A stretch of 64,000 nt of DNA from Nematostella vectensis (GCF_932526225.1 NC_064042.1:7743540-7807539), one strand, 5' to 3'; shown: positions 45,240 to 64,000, counted from the first letter of the stretch. Notes: generated by a model not told the origin, from the sequence alone. Program-made: numbers and translations.

Positions 45240-47234
45240 ACCATATCTATTTTTTTTAATATCATTTTCAATATCTTTCTGTTTAATGTTAGCACATTTA
45301 TTTATCGTCATAAGGGCCCTTTTCATGTCATTTTCAATATCTTTCTGTTTAATTTTAGCACATTTATTCATCGTCTTGAGGGCCCTTTTCATGTCATTTT
45401 CAATATCTTTCTGTTTAATTTTAGCACATTTTTTCATTGTCATGAGGGCCCTTTTCTTGTCATTTTCAATATCTTTCTGTTTAATTTTAGCACATTTATT
45501 CATCGTCATAAGAGCCCTTTTCTTGTCATTTTCAATATCTTTCTGTTTAATTTTAGCACATTTATTCATCGTCATAAGGGCCCTTTTCATGTCATTTTCA
45601 ATATCTTTCTGTTTAATTTTAACACATTTATTCATCGTCATAAGAGCCCTTTTCTTGTCATTTTCAATATCTTTCTGTTTAATTTTAGCACATTTATTCA
45701 TCGTCATAAGGGCCCTTTTCATGTAATTTTCAATATCTTTCTGTTTAATTTTAGCACATTTATTCATAGTCATAAGGGCCCTTTTCTTGTCATTTTTAAT
45801 ATCTTTCTGTTTAATTTTAGCACATTTATTCATCGTCACAAGGGCCCTTTTTTGTCATTTTCAATATTTTTCTGTTAAATTTTAGCACATTTATTCATCG
45901 TCATGAGGGCCCTTTTCTTGTCATTTTCAATATCTTTCTGTTTAATTTTAGCACATTTATTCATCGTCACAAGGGCCCTTTTCTTGTCATTTTCAATATT
46001 TTTCTGTTTAATTTTAGCACATTTATTCATCGTCATGAGGGCCCTTTTCTTGTCATTTTCAATATCTTCTGTTTAATTTTAGCACATTTATTCATCGTCA
46101 CAAGGGCCCTTTTTTGTCATTTTCAATATTTTTCTGTTAAATTTTAGCACATTTATTCATCGTCATGAGGGCCCTTTTCTTGTCATTTTCAATATCTTTC
46201 TGTTTAATTTTAGCACATTTATTCATCGTCACAAGGGCCCTTTTCTTGTCATTTTCAATATTTTTCTGTTTAATTTTAGCACATTTATTCATCGTCATGA
46301 GGGCCCTTTTCTTGTCATTTTCAATATCTTCTGTTTAATTTTAGCACATTTATTCATCGTCACAAGGGCCCTTTTTTGTCATTTTCAATATTTTTCTGTT
46401 AAATTTTAGCACATTTATTCATCGTCATGAGGGCCCTTTTCTTGTCATTTTCAATATCTTTCTGTTTAATTTTAGCACATTTATTCATCGTCATTTTGGC
46501 CCTTTTCTTGTCATTTTCAATATCTTTCTGTTTAATTTTAGCACCTTTTTTCATCGTCACAAGGGCCCTTTTCTTGTCATTTTCAATATCTTTCTGTTTA
46601 ATTTTAGCACATTTATTCATCGTCACAAGGGCCCTTTTTTGTCATTTTCAATATTTTTCTGTTTAATTTTAGCACATCTATTCATCGTCACAAGGGCCCT
46701 TTTCTTGTCATTTTCAATATCTTTCTCTTTAATTTTAGCACATTTATTCATCGTCACAAGGGCCCTTTTCTTGTCATTTTCAATATCTTTCTGTTTAATT
46801 TTAGCACATTTATTCAACGTCTTTTTGGCCCTTTTCTTGTCATTTTCAATATCTTTCTGTTTAATTTTAGCACATTTATTCATCGTCATAAGGGCCCTTT
46901 TCATGTCATTTTCAATATCTTTCTGTTTAATTTTAGCACATTTATTCATCGTCATATGTTCCCTTTTCTTGTCATTTTCAATATCTTTCTGTTCAATTTT
47001 AGCACATTTATTCATCGTCATAAGGGCCCTTTTTTGTCATTTTCAATATCTTTCTGTTTAATTTTAGCACATTTATTCATCGTCACGAGGGCCCTTTTCA
47101 TGTCATTGTCAATATCTTTCTGTTTAATTTTAGCACATTTATTCATCGTCATAAGGGCCCTTTTCTTGTCATTTTCAATATCTTTCTGTTTCATTTTAGC
47201 ACATTTATTCACCGTCATGAGGGTCCTTTTCATG
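45240..47234. repeat. 66-bp minisatellite array (about 2 kb)
   Basis: About 30 units of a 66-bp repeat including TATCTTTCTGTTTAATTTTA, GCACATTTATTCATCGTCA and AGGGCCCTTTTCTTGTCATT. A 66-bp period gives a 22-residue periodic frame on the minus strand (TMNKCAKIKQKDIENDKKRA), which is broken repeatedly by one- and two-base deletions in units near 45850, 46060 and 46370. It is therefore treated as non-coding. A hAT-like MITE abuts the right end. Confidence 0.93.
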
Positions 47235-47502
47235 CAGGGCCCGTAGCCAGGATTTTGAGCGGGGTGGTTTGTCCGGTGTACCCATCTCCTCGCCTTATTA
47301 CATTAGGTAATCAATCTTGTATTTGAAATGTTATTAATATGGTGCTTTTGAACATATATAGATAATAATAAAGATAATTATTATAAAAATATTTTTATAG
47401 TCTTTTTAATGATATATTGATGTGCACGGTACATCTCCAGCCAAACGTTATATATTTTTGTTTGTTCTGAGCGGACCTTCAAGCCGGGTGGCTACGGGCC
47501 TG
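47235..47502. mobile_element. hAT-like MITE with 5-bp target duplication
   Basis: Ends CAGGGCCCGTAGCC and GGCTACGGGCCTG are inverted. TCATG flanks both sides (47230-47234, 47503-47507). It inserted exactly at the right edge of the 66-bp array. It is the same family type as the element at 54152. Confidence 0.75.
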
Positions 47503-47507
47503 TCATG

Positions 47508-49796
47508 TTAAAATTTATAATCATTAGATAGTAGTTTTGCTTTCACTTTTCACTGATCAATACTTAACGATGAAGCATATGAAGTAATACCAGAAGATGT
47601 AACACTTGCACGATATTTCTCATGCACTAGCTAAGTTCGTGCCATGAGGTGCCAAACACCCGTGAGGGGCACTTGCCTTGCCATCATAATAAATCAGTTC
47701 TGTGCATCCGAGCGCAAAAGTGGAAATATTGTCCCAACAAATCCACATGCCATTGGAGATACTACAATCAGGGTAAATTACAAATATGATATTTTTATGT
47801 CGAAGAAACTTTTTGTCTCGCAACTGCATAGAAATTGTTCCATCGTCCAATTGTTTTTGTACCGGATTGTAGCCATGTCTTGACATGTTAAGGGGCTTTT
47901 AAAAGAAGGAAAAAAAATGAAAGATATTAAAAAAAAAAAAAAAAACAGAAAAAGAAATTCGAAAAATACCCGAGAATATTGAAAAATCGCAAATTTATTC
48001 GACGAAATACCTTTCCTCGTCTCATGCGAAAACTATTGATCTGATATGTCTCCTACTTTTTACAGTATACTATATCAAGCGAAAAAATGATTCTTTGAAT
48101 TTTGGACCAAGTTTTTTGAGACGGTCCCTTTTAAAGGATGTGGATATTCATAATATAAAAAAGTCTTCTTGATCATATCTATTATGGTGCAAACAACTTT
48201 AAGTAAAAAGTAAACGTAAAAAAACAGGTCTCAACAAGTCTTAATGACTTCTCGCGTTTGACTTGTCAGAGGACAAAAAATATTCCAAACATATCTTAGG
48301 TGTTCTCGGTTTTATTGGTTGCGCTGTAATAACAAGAAATAGAAAGCATCATCTAGAACATCTAGACAAATCTTTTTCCACTTCCGATGTTTTTCCTTCA
48401 AAGTTTCCTAACCATCATTCTAGTATTAACACGTCCAAGCAGGTTAACCATTGTTGTCAGACATGGCAAGGGCAGGAGGTGTGGCACTAGGGGCGTGTTC
48501 CGAAACCAATTTTTTTTCCAAAGTTAAAAGTAAATGACCAGAGGTGGAGTGGGTTTGTCCCAATAAAAAATTTCTTAATGTTCTTGTATCGTGTCCCCCC
48601 AATATTTCGAGGCCTGATATAGCTCTGTCGAGTCAATAACATATAATATCATCATATTTCGGACCTGCTACGACACAATATCTGACTGATGCATGACATT
48701 GCTTGAAAACGTAATGAGGAGAACACCTCGGTCTGTAAAGGAAACACAAGCAAGCTGCAGCAGGTAAAAATGCAACCTCACTCATTGTGCTATATTTAAA
48801 CAAATCTCTCGGACGCTGGTGAAACACTGACGCAGGTAAATAAGAGACTCTTTTTATATTGTCGAGATCGCCAGAATTTTTGGGTCGTTTGTGTTGTCTG
48901 TTGATTTGTGTGTTACACAGTGTGAAGAGGCTGTTCAGTTCTGCTGTCAAGGGTTAAGAGTGCTTTTTAAACAAATGCTTGAAATACAGTACTATTTCTG
49001 ATATGCCTGGTTAATTTTCCTATGTATTTGCTTTTAACGGTTTACTGCCGATTCGCGAAATTTATTGGTTCGCATATTTGTGTTTATTGAATTCTGGTTA
49101 ATTAGGGGCTATTATTCAAGGTAGGAATCAGAGATTTGGGGATGAACGCCACTAAACTGTGTATTTATTAGTCTCCTGCGTAGCTGTTCTTAATGTTAGA
49201 TAAGGCACACGCACAAAGAGAGAAAACAATACGCCATATTCGAAAGAATAGTTCAAACCGGGACAAAAGAGAACGAAAGTCGAGTTCGTACATGTTCCAG
49301 TTTTACTGTTCAAAAACGCCTTTTGTTCCAAACGCTCAAAAATCAAGTTAAGCCAATTCGAGACTTTCGATTGCTCGTGTCAGTCAAGACGGATTTTTTT
49401 ATCCTACTTCGCTCTAGTACTGTATGCTAATAATAGCGACTAGAAACCGTATTAGAAACTGGTCTAAAATTGACGCAAATCTTTACGAATTTCTACGAAA
49501 AGAAATAATTCCCCTTCTCTTGGCTAATTCCCCCTCCCCCCCCCTTCCTGTAGTGTTTAACGTAACACGCGTAATCAGATCCTACTTAATTACAAAACAA
49601 CACGTAAACAGGGAGAAAATAATAGACGCGGGAATAATTCCTGCGCCTATTCACATCTTGAAAGCGAAAATTCCACAAATGTCTTCCCGATTTATTATAT
49701 ATTTTCAGTCCTTGTCAAAAGTTTAGAAGCCTTCTAGAAAATGGTGAAAGAATTTATTAATTTATTTCTATTTATATTTCAGAAAAGCGAAGAACA
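47508..49796. other. Intergenic interval before the ENTPD-like gene
   Basis: No gene is supported. An 88-codon minus frame at 47620-47886 and a 105-codon minus frame at 48633-48950 have no family match that I recognise. Around 48490-48610 the phrases GGGGCGTGTTCCGAAACC and CCCCCCAATATTTCGAGGCCTG resemble the MITE at position 1. The TTTATATTTCAG just before 49782 could be the acceptor of a 5-prime UTR intron of the next gene. Confidence 0.4.
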
Positions 49797-52700
49797 ATGA
49801 GGACTTATTACGATATTTTTGCCTTGATCTTTAGTATCTGCGTTATAAGCCCTGCCTACAGCGCAACACTCGGATACCAAGGTAGAACGGTGTTTCAAAA
49901 TGTTTCTTTTTTCGGATATCAAGAATAAGTTTCAACGAACTTATTATGAAAGGTTCTGTTGGTATATGGATCTTTCTGTTGGTATGTATCTTTCTGTCGG
50001 TAAGGATCTTTCTGCTTGTTTGGATCTTTCTGCTTTTTGGATCTTTTTGTTTGTATGGATCTTTCTTTGGATAAGGATCTTTCTATTTGTATGGATCTTT
50101 CTGTTGATAAGGATCTTTCTATTTGTATGGACCTTTCTGTTGGTATGGATCTTTCAGTTTGTAAGGTTCTTTCTGTTGGTATGGATCTTTCTGTTGGTAT
50201 GGATCTTTCTGTTGGCATGGAACTTTCTGTCGTTATGGATCTTTCTGTCGGTAAGGATCTTTCTGTCGTTATGGATCTTTCTGTTGGTATGAATCTTTCT
50301 GTTGGTAAGGACCTTTCTGTTGGTATGTATCTTTCTTTTGGTATGGATCTTTCTATTGGTAAGGATCTTTCTGTTAATATGGATCTTTCTATTGGTATGA
50401 ATCTTTCTGTTGGTAGGGATCTTTCTGTTTGTATGGATCTTTCTGTTGGTATGGATCTTTCTGTCGGTAAGGATCTTTCTGTCGGTAAGGATCTTTCTGT
50501 TGGCAAGGATCTTTCTGTTGGTATGGATCTTTCTGTCGGTAAGAATCTTTCTGTTGGTATGGATCTTTCTGTTAGTAAGGATCTTTCTGTTGTTATGGAT
50601 CTTTCTGTTGGTTTGGATCTTTCTGCTTTTTGGATCTTTTTGTTTGTATGGATCTTTCTTTGGATAAGGATCTTTCTATTTGTATGGATCTTTCTGTTGA
50701 TAAGGATCTTTCTATTTGTATGGATCTTTCTGTTGGTATGGATCTTTCAGTTTGTAAGGTTCTTTCTGTTGGTAAGGATCTTCTGTTGGTATAGATCTTT
50801 CTGTCGGTATGGATCTTTCTGTTGGTATGGATCTTTCTGTTGGTAAGGATCTTTCTGTTGGTATGGATCTTTCTGCTTGTTTGAATCTTTCTGCTTTTTG
50901 GATCTTTCTGCTTGTTTGGATCTTTTTGTTTGTATGGATCTTTCTTTGGATAAGGATCTTTCTATTTGTATGGATCTTTCTGTTCGTGTGGATCTTTCAG
51001 TTGGTAGAGGTTCTTTTTGTTGGTAAGGATCTTTCTGTTGGTATGGATCTTTTTGTTGGTATTTGTTGGTATAGATCTTTCTGTTTGTAAGGATCTTTCT
51101 GTTGTAAGGATCTTTTTGTCGGTAAGAATCTTTCTGTTGGTATGGATCTTTCTGTCGGTATGGATCTTTTTGTTGGTATGGATCTTTCTGTTGGTAAGGA
51201 TCTTTCTATTAATGAGGATCTTTCTGTTGATAAGGATCTTTCTGTTGGTATGGATCTTTCTCTCCGTAAGGATTTTTCTGACGGTAAGGATCTTTCTGTC
51301 GGTGAGGATCTTTCTGTCGGTAAGGATCTTTCTGTTGGTATGGATCTTTCTATTAATATGGATTTTTTGTTTGTAAGGATCTTTCTGTCGGTGAGGATCT
51401 TTCTGTCGGTAAGGATCTTTCTGTTGGTATGGATCTTTCTATTAATACAGATCTTTTTGTCGGTGAGGATCTTTCTGTTGGTATGGATCTTTCTATTAAT
51501 ATGGATCTTTTTGTTGGTAAGGATCTTTCTGTTGGTAAGGATCTTTCTGTCGGTAAGGATCTTTCTGTTGGTATGGATCTTTCTATTAATATGGATCTTT
51601 TTGTTGGTAAGGATCTTTCTGTCGGTGAGGATCTTTCTGTCGGTAAGGATCTTTCTGTTGGTATGGATCTTTCTATTAATACAGATCTTTTTGTCGGTGA
51701 GGATCTTTCTGTCGGTAAGGATCTTTCTGTTGGTATGGATCTTTCTATTAATATGGATCTTTTTGTTGGTAAGGATCTTTCTGTTGGTAAGGATCTTTCT
51801 GTCGGTAAGGATCTTTCTGCTGGTATGGATCTTTCTATTAATATAGATCTTTTTGTTGGTAAGGATCTTTCTATTGGTAAGGATCTTTCTGTTGGTATGG
51901 ATCTTTCTATTAATATGGATCTTTCTGTTGGTAAGGATCTTTCTGTCGGTAAGGATCTTTCTGTTGGTATGGATCTTTCTATTAATATGGATCTTTTTGT
52001 TGGTAAGGATCTTTCTGTTGGTAAGGATCTTTCTGTCGGTAAGGATCTTTCTGTTGGTATGGATCTTTCTATTAATATAGATCTTTTTGTTGGTAAGGAT
52101 CTTTCTATTGGTAAGGATCTTTCTGTTGGTATGGATCTTTCTGTTTGTATGGATCTTTCTGTCGGTATGGATCTTTCTGTTGGTATGGATCTTTCTATTA
52201 ATATGGATCTTTTTGTTGGTAAGGATCTTTCTATTGGTAAGGATCTTTCTGTTGGTATGGATCTTTCTGTTGGTATGGATCTTTCTATTGGTAAGGATCT
52301 TTCTATTGGTAAGGATCTTTCTATTGGTAAGGATCTTTCTATTGGTATGGATTTTCTATTGGTACGGATCATTCTGTGGGTATGGATAAAGGGATCTTTC
52401 TCTTTGTATGGATTTTTCTGTCTGCTCGTTATTTATATATCTTATATATCATATCTTCTATGTGAATACTGGTTTACTTTCGGTGGGCCTCTCTACTGGG
52501 CGGAGATTCTTTTTGTAGAAAAGGCTGTTTCTATCTACGAACAAAATGCTTCTATCTGACGTTTTTTAGATCTCGATATTTTCCACTCCCCGCTTTTGTT
52601 TACAGTATTTCTTCCCGCTTTCAGGTACCATTTTACCATGTGAAGCTCCTTGCATCGAGTACGGAGTGATGATTACGCCGGGTGATCACATGACATTCAA

Positions 52701-53847
52701 AGTTAGTGTTTATAAGTTCGAACTGAAGAAAGGCTCTGAGCTCAAACCATCGGACATAACGAAACTGAAGACATCACCAAGCGAAATGCTTTACTCAGCA
52801 GACAAGCTTTATGGAGCTAAGGACACTCTTATCTCTAAGTACATCTTGACTTTAGCAAGAGCTGCAGAAAAAGTTATACCCAAGAGTAAGCAAGCTAAAA
52901 CGCCAATATTTTTCCGTCTGCCGGCTAAACTAAAGGATGAGCAGCCTTTATTTTGGTATCGGTCTTTGGGCAAGATGGCGAAATTATTTGCAAGTAAAAC
53001 TTTGCCATTTTTATACAGTTCAAAGGCAGTTGTGTTGCAAAAAAGTTATTCTTCTCCTACCTTTAAGTGGCTAGCTTTGAATTTTTTGCTCGGGAATTTT
53101 GGAAAGGTAGGAACAAAGACAGCGGGAATCGTTAGTCTGGAAGGGAATCTTAAATCAGAAATTGCCTTCGAGCAATCAATGATAAATTCTCAAGTTGGGT
53201 ATTTTTTTACTATAAGAAGTGTCCCGCATGCTGTGTTATCTGTGGCGTTTCTTAATAGCCCAGGAAATGAAAATTTGATAACTTATTTAAAAGCCTTACC
53301 CAATAGAATGACAGAGCTTTTAAATCCATGCGGTCCTAAAGGATTAACAAAGCGCTTACTTATAGGAACTAAATTCAACACGATTGTTGGAACGGGTGAT
53401 GTCAATGAATGCCGGGAAACCATTAAAAAGGCTTTTCTATCAGAATTCGATAAGCGTACGGGAACGCCTTATGTGAATTCAACATTTGAAGGCAATTTTT
53501 ATGGGTTTCCGGATATCAAGGAGTTAGTTACCTTACTGGGTTGTGATGATTGTGATGTGCTAACCCCTAGTAAACTCGACCGAGTCATCAAGGGCGCATG
53601 CGTTGAAAAAGCGCGCCAAAATATTCCCTCAAAAACTTATCGCGCGCGCGCCAACACATCATATCGCGAAAGCGTTGATTCCCATAAGATGCTCACTTGT
53701 TTGAATGCAAACTTTTTATATGTTATGATGTCAAACGCTTATCATTTTGGGAAAAATCAATCGATTTATTTAAAAAGAAGAATAAACGGAAAAGATATTG
53801 AAGAAAGTTTGGGACATGTAATACATTCAATGAAGCTATTGCACTAA
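49797..53847 (+). CDS. Secreted ENTPD/CD39-like pseudoenzyme (2 coding exons)
   Basis: Exons 49797-49881 and 52625-53847 join through G|GT to give 435 residues. Exon 1 is a signal peptide (MRTYYDIFALIFSICVISPA). Exon 2 follows the GDA1/CD39 apyrase layout. EYGVMITPGDHMTFKVSVYK stands at ACR1 (family DAGSSHT lost). KTPIFFRLPAKL stands at ACR2 (ATAGMRLL lost). SPTFKWLALNFLLG stands at ACR3 (catalytic Glu of EGAYGW lost, NYLLG-like end kept). GIVSLEGNLKSEIAFE stands at ACR4 (LDLGGASTQ lost). NSTFEGNFYGF, NAYHFG and NGKDIEESLGHVI match the C-terminal part. Phosphate-binding and catalytic residues are gone while the frame is fully intact, so a non-enzymatic role such as nucleotide or protein binding is inferred. 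No C-terminal membrane segment is seen, so it is probably secreted. Nearly the whole coding region lies in one exon, which may point to a retrocopy origin. Confidence 0.72.
49882..52624 (+). other. Intron of the ENTPD-like gene
   Basis: A 2743-bp GT-AG intron splitting the signal peptide from the body of the protein. About 90 percent of it is the 18-bp array. Confidence 0.7.
49965..52390. repeat. 18-bp minisatellite array in the ENTPD-like gene intron
   Basis: About 135 units of GGATCTTTCTGTTGGTAA and variants (GGTATG, TTGTATG, ATTAATATG tails). Some blocks are duplicated as groups, for example the TTTCTATTAATATGGATC variants spaced through 51340-52210. Stop-poor frames of up to 376 codons on both strands come from the 18-bp period and are not genes. 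Confidence 0.95.
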
Positions 53848-55617
53848 ATACTCCTCGGCGAGCCTAAAGGAACAACGTAGAACACCAAACACATCGCACG
53901 GCCACCATTTTTTTTTTCATAGAAGGAATAATTGAAATTATGTTATTCGTAACGATGAATTTAGAGTTAGTACCTTACTTTCATTCCAAGATAAGGCAAA
54001 AGTGGGCGCGCACGCAACCCAGGTATTCGGCGTTCTGTGTTGTTAATGCTTTAAAGTTAGGTAGTCCCGACCCTTGAAGCCCGACTTCCTCGAGACGCCT
54101 CCATGGTCATCATTTTGAAAGTGTGTGGTTGTAAAACTGTTATTTGTGAAACAGGCCCGTACCCAGGATTTTTCTTCGGGGGGGGGGGGGGGTGGGGGTT
54201 TTCTAATAAAAATCTAACCACCTCCGAAAATTTATGCCTTTTCAGTATCTCCACGTGTCGGATTTGGCGAGATACCAGAGTGATCTAGCTTATACTTTAT
54301 AGTTTTGTCTACAAATAGCACGTCTATTGAGAACCAAAAGTGGACTTTCGGCCGTTGTGGGCAGGTGAGATAGCACCCCCCGCACCCCCCCTGGGTACGG
54401 GCCTGTGAAACGGTTAGCAGCGTACTACGAAAATATTCATAGATACGAATGGCTATTAACAGTTGGTATCCCAAAGATCACGTTTTATCACTATATATGT
54501 ATGTTACAAATGTTATTACTCGATATTACAGTCTACTTGCAATAAAATAAATATAATATATGCAGTAATTGTGGCTTACTTAATGAATCTGAGAATTATC
54601 GGTAGCCGAAACTTTTGTAGATTCCCCTTTTTTCCAGTATTTTTATAACTTGCCGGGACCTATTTCAAATAAGGTTGCTCTCGAGAAATCAGCCGTAACC
54701 CGCGGTGCTTCATGGGTAGGGTATAAACGGATGAATCCGAATCCTTGTATCTTAAAGCCGTGTTAATGCTCATAAACTAACCAACATAAACTAGAATTCT
54801 ATCAGCTTGTGAAACCTGTTTTTGTATTTTATTTACGCTTATTTGCTTATTTATTTGATACCCATAAATCACTGCGGGTTACGATACACACATTATCCGG
54901 GTGCAACCTTAATGAAATTGGTATATACAGCAAAACACCTTCTCGAAGAAAAAGAGGAGACGAAAACAAATTTGAGTTAGCGGGGAGTATGAATTCTACC
55001 TCTATTTTTTATTCGTATTGTTTCCTATATGCGGGGCAGCCTTTTCATGTATCGGAGTTAGTCCACTGTAGATTTTATTTTGGGAAATAACCCTTTAATG
55101 AGCACGGCATATAAATATTTTTTGTCAGAAAACTGGACATGAGTATATGTAAATAATTTGGATGAGTTCACCTAAGGGACACTTATAGCTAACAATTCCA
55201 ATTTAGCCGTTTTCTACCCGTCTAAGAAATCACGTGACTTTTTGTGTTCAGTAAACTCATGCTAAAAAAGAAATACACGAAATGAACGTCAGAAAGCATC
55301 GAAAAAATCATTCAATTAAAATAAATCCTTTTTCTGTGAGATAGAAACTTACTGGTTGTTTCCTAAGCGCTGAATAAGTTGCTTTTTGTTGTTATTTTCC
55401 CGCCAAAACTGAAGCGTGCACAAGTTTATCACCCTAAAAGTCGCATATTGACTTATTCAAGCAAATCCCCTGCAAGCGTCTTTTATCACAACCACTTATC
55501 TGACGATAGTTGGGCAAGCTATGCTCTTTATCCCTTGTCATGTTTGCCAAAGTTGAATGCTGACAAATAACCCAAACTGGCGTATTTTCTCGCCTATACT
55601 CTTGGGTTCTGGCTTTG
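53848..55617. other. Tail-to-tail interval between the ENTPD-like gene and NKAP
   Basis: It should contain both 3-prime UTRs. A MITE occupies 54152-54405. No further gene is supported; short frames near 54809 and 55379 have no recognised domain. Confidence 0.5.
54152..54405. mobile_element. hAT-like MITE with 5-bp target duplication
   Basis: Ends CAGGCCCGTACCCAGG and CCTGGGTACGGGCCTG are perfect inverted repeats over 16 bp. TGAAA flanks both sides (54147-54151, 54406-54410). The interior has a G tract followed by a C tract. Family resemblance to 47235-47502 is clear in both the ends and the 5-bp target size. Confidence 0.82.
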
Positions 55618-62912
<7,295 letters not shown>

Positions 62913-63321
62913 AACACAACGCTACGCTAACGCTTTTTTTTCTGCTTATGGCCTCTTGACCGAGAGAACTTCTTGAGACTGGGAACGAACTACACAGGAG
63001 TCCCACAAAGCCTTTATAAACAAGCCATGATAAGGAAGGTATAATAATGACTATTAAAACATTTTACTGAATTTTTATATGCGTTTCAGTTATTTTGCAA
63101 AGAAATATGATCTACAATGTTGGGTTTGAAAACAAATGGCGCGTCTTTTTAGTGGGTTTCCTGTGGTCATCTTGGGTCTGAAAGGGATGCCTAGTAAATT
63201 ACGTCTTATTTTGGCGAATTTGTGGCACTAAGAATATACGATTTTTTACTTAAAGGTATTACAATTTTTTTAGGATTACGCTGTTTATGTTGAGAAAACA
63301 GAGGCAACGTTTTTTGTCCGT
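62913..63321. promoter_or_regulatory. Shared bidirectional promoter interval of NKAP and ANKRD39
   Basis: Only 409 bp separate the two divergent start codons, so both 5-prime UTRs and core promoters must lie here. No TATA box is obvious for either gene. AATGGCGCG near 63136 is the most GC-rich phrase. Bidirectional control is inference from spacing. Confidence 0.55.
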
Positions 63322-63510
63322 ATGGCGAAACATGAGTGCGAATGTTGTGGCCATCTCGAGTCGCAGCCTTGTGCCCAAACGATGGATGAGATGGAGTTCG
63401 AGCGAGGAATTTGGCCTGCAGCTTTGGATGGGGAGTTAAGTAGGGTCAAGAGCTTTTTGGATCGCGGAGTAAATTTTGATATGACTGATAAATCTGGCTA
63501 CACGGCCTTG
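63322..63510 (+). CDS. ANKRD39: ANKRD39, first coding exon (gene continues past the right edge)
   Basis: Sixty-three codons from ATG to a phase-0 donor (GCCTTG|GTAGGT). The protein begins MAKHECECCGHLESQP and continues MDEMEFERGIWPAALDGELS, then RVKSFLDRG and KSGYTAL. This matches the start of ANKRD39, where a short cysteine-containing N-terminus precedes EMDFERGIWSAALNGDLxRV and the first ankyrin repeat. Vertebrate ANKRD39 is about 183 residues, so roughly two thirds of the protein lies in exons beyond 64000. Its molecular role is poorly known; ankyrin repeats mediate protein binding. Confidence 0.88.
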
Positions 63511-64000
63511 GTAGGTTTTGGAATCGACGATAATTGACTACCTGCAACAACATTTCATTATTGAAAGGTTAATGGTCCTGGGAGATTTTTTTCACTTTTA
63601 AGACTAGAGAAAACTCAGAATTTGAAATAAGCACCTCTCCCGGATAAGCACCTTGTCTGGTAAATGAAATTGAACAAGTGTTGCATTGCATATTCAAGTA
63701 TGTATTCTTGTCTATTCAGCCATGGCAGGCCAGGTTAAAAAGCAGAGGGCAGTGGGGATGAAGAGGGGGGGGGGGGGGGTGGTAGTTAAGATTGACAGAA
63801 AAGTTAAAGTCCATATAACCTTTCAGGGTTGATAGACTTTGTCAATTCTTTATATTTTCATCTTCCAAATGGTATGTGGTTCGTATGGACCCTATAAAAC
63901 ACGTGTTCGCGCGAATAACTCAAATCTGTAATATTGAGGTATTTTGGTCAACCTTCGGAAAAAAGGCCGTGAACTGAAAGGCACGGGTCCAGTCATTTCT
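63511..64000 (+). other. ANKRD39: ANKRD39 intron 1 (partial)
   Basis: No second ankyrin exon appears before the window ends. A G tract lies at 63766-63780. The rest is unremarkable. Confidence 0.6.

Noticed and set aside
45144-47246. Lysine-rich 22-residue repeat protein on the minus strand
   Set aside because: Unit indels shift the frame several times and the complementary strand is equally open; best explained as a 66-bp DNA array.
49900-52559. Long hydrophobic or ERS-rich repeat frames
   Set aside because: 18-bp array inside the intron of the ENTPD-like gene.

Overview
The window looks like a piece of an invertebrate animal genome, and an anthozoan cnidarian (sea anemone or coral) fits best. 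That placement is inference: the genes are spliced metazoan genes, two are NKAP and ANKRD39 orthologues, and a repeat array carries hammerhead ribozymes of the kind reported from small circular RNAs of cnidarians and other invertebrates. About two thirds of the window is repeat DNA, so most long open frames (some over 2000 codons) are minisatellite artefacts. All exon models were built by hand from splice signals, reading phase and family motifs.

Layout. (1) 1-2254: first exon of a P-loop GTPase on the minus strand; the rest of the gene runs off the left edge. (2) 3.3-21.7 kb: a patchwork of segmental duplications holding four near-identical copies (A-D) of one signal-peptide exon, plus a TA-flanked 1.4-kb element, a large inverted repeat, a Crypton-like relic and a 1.7-kb hammerhead ribozyme array with inverted termini. 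(3) 21.5-44.25 kb: a complete laccase-like multicopper oxidase gene on the plus strand (10 exons, 746 codons, all phases joining). It has a signal peptide, four copper-binding motifs and a C-terminal membrane segment. Its introns are swollen by a 5.2-kb 11/22-bp array, a 6.8-kb CT-rich 27-bp array, a 52-bp array copied from a copper-ligand exon end, and a CTCAC microsatellite. (4) 45.2-47.2 kb: an intergenic 66-bp array. (5) 49.8-53.85 kb: a two-exon gene for a secreted ENTPD/CD39-fold protein that has lost the apyrase catalytic motifs; its only coding intron is filled with an 18-bp array. (6) 55.6-62.9 kb: NKAP on the minus strand (11 exons, 327 codons), with several MITE-like elements in its introns, one of which ends exactly at a splice acceptor. 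(7) 63.3 kb to the right edge: first exon of ANKRD39, head to head with NKAP over a 409-bp shared promoter interval.

The genes do not form a functional cluster. The oxidase and the ENTPD-like protein are predicted to enter the secretory pathway. NKAP is a nuclear RNA-processing and transcription factor, and ANKRD39 is a small ankyrin protein. The most unusual items are the TIR-bounded ribozyme array, the multiplied first exon of the oxidase, the intronic array seeded by a copper-site exon, and the catalytically dead ENTPD-like protein.
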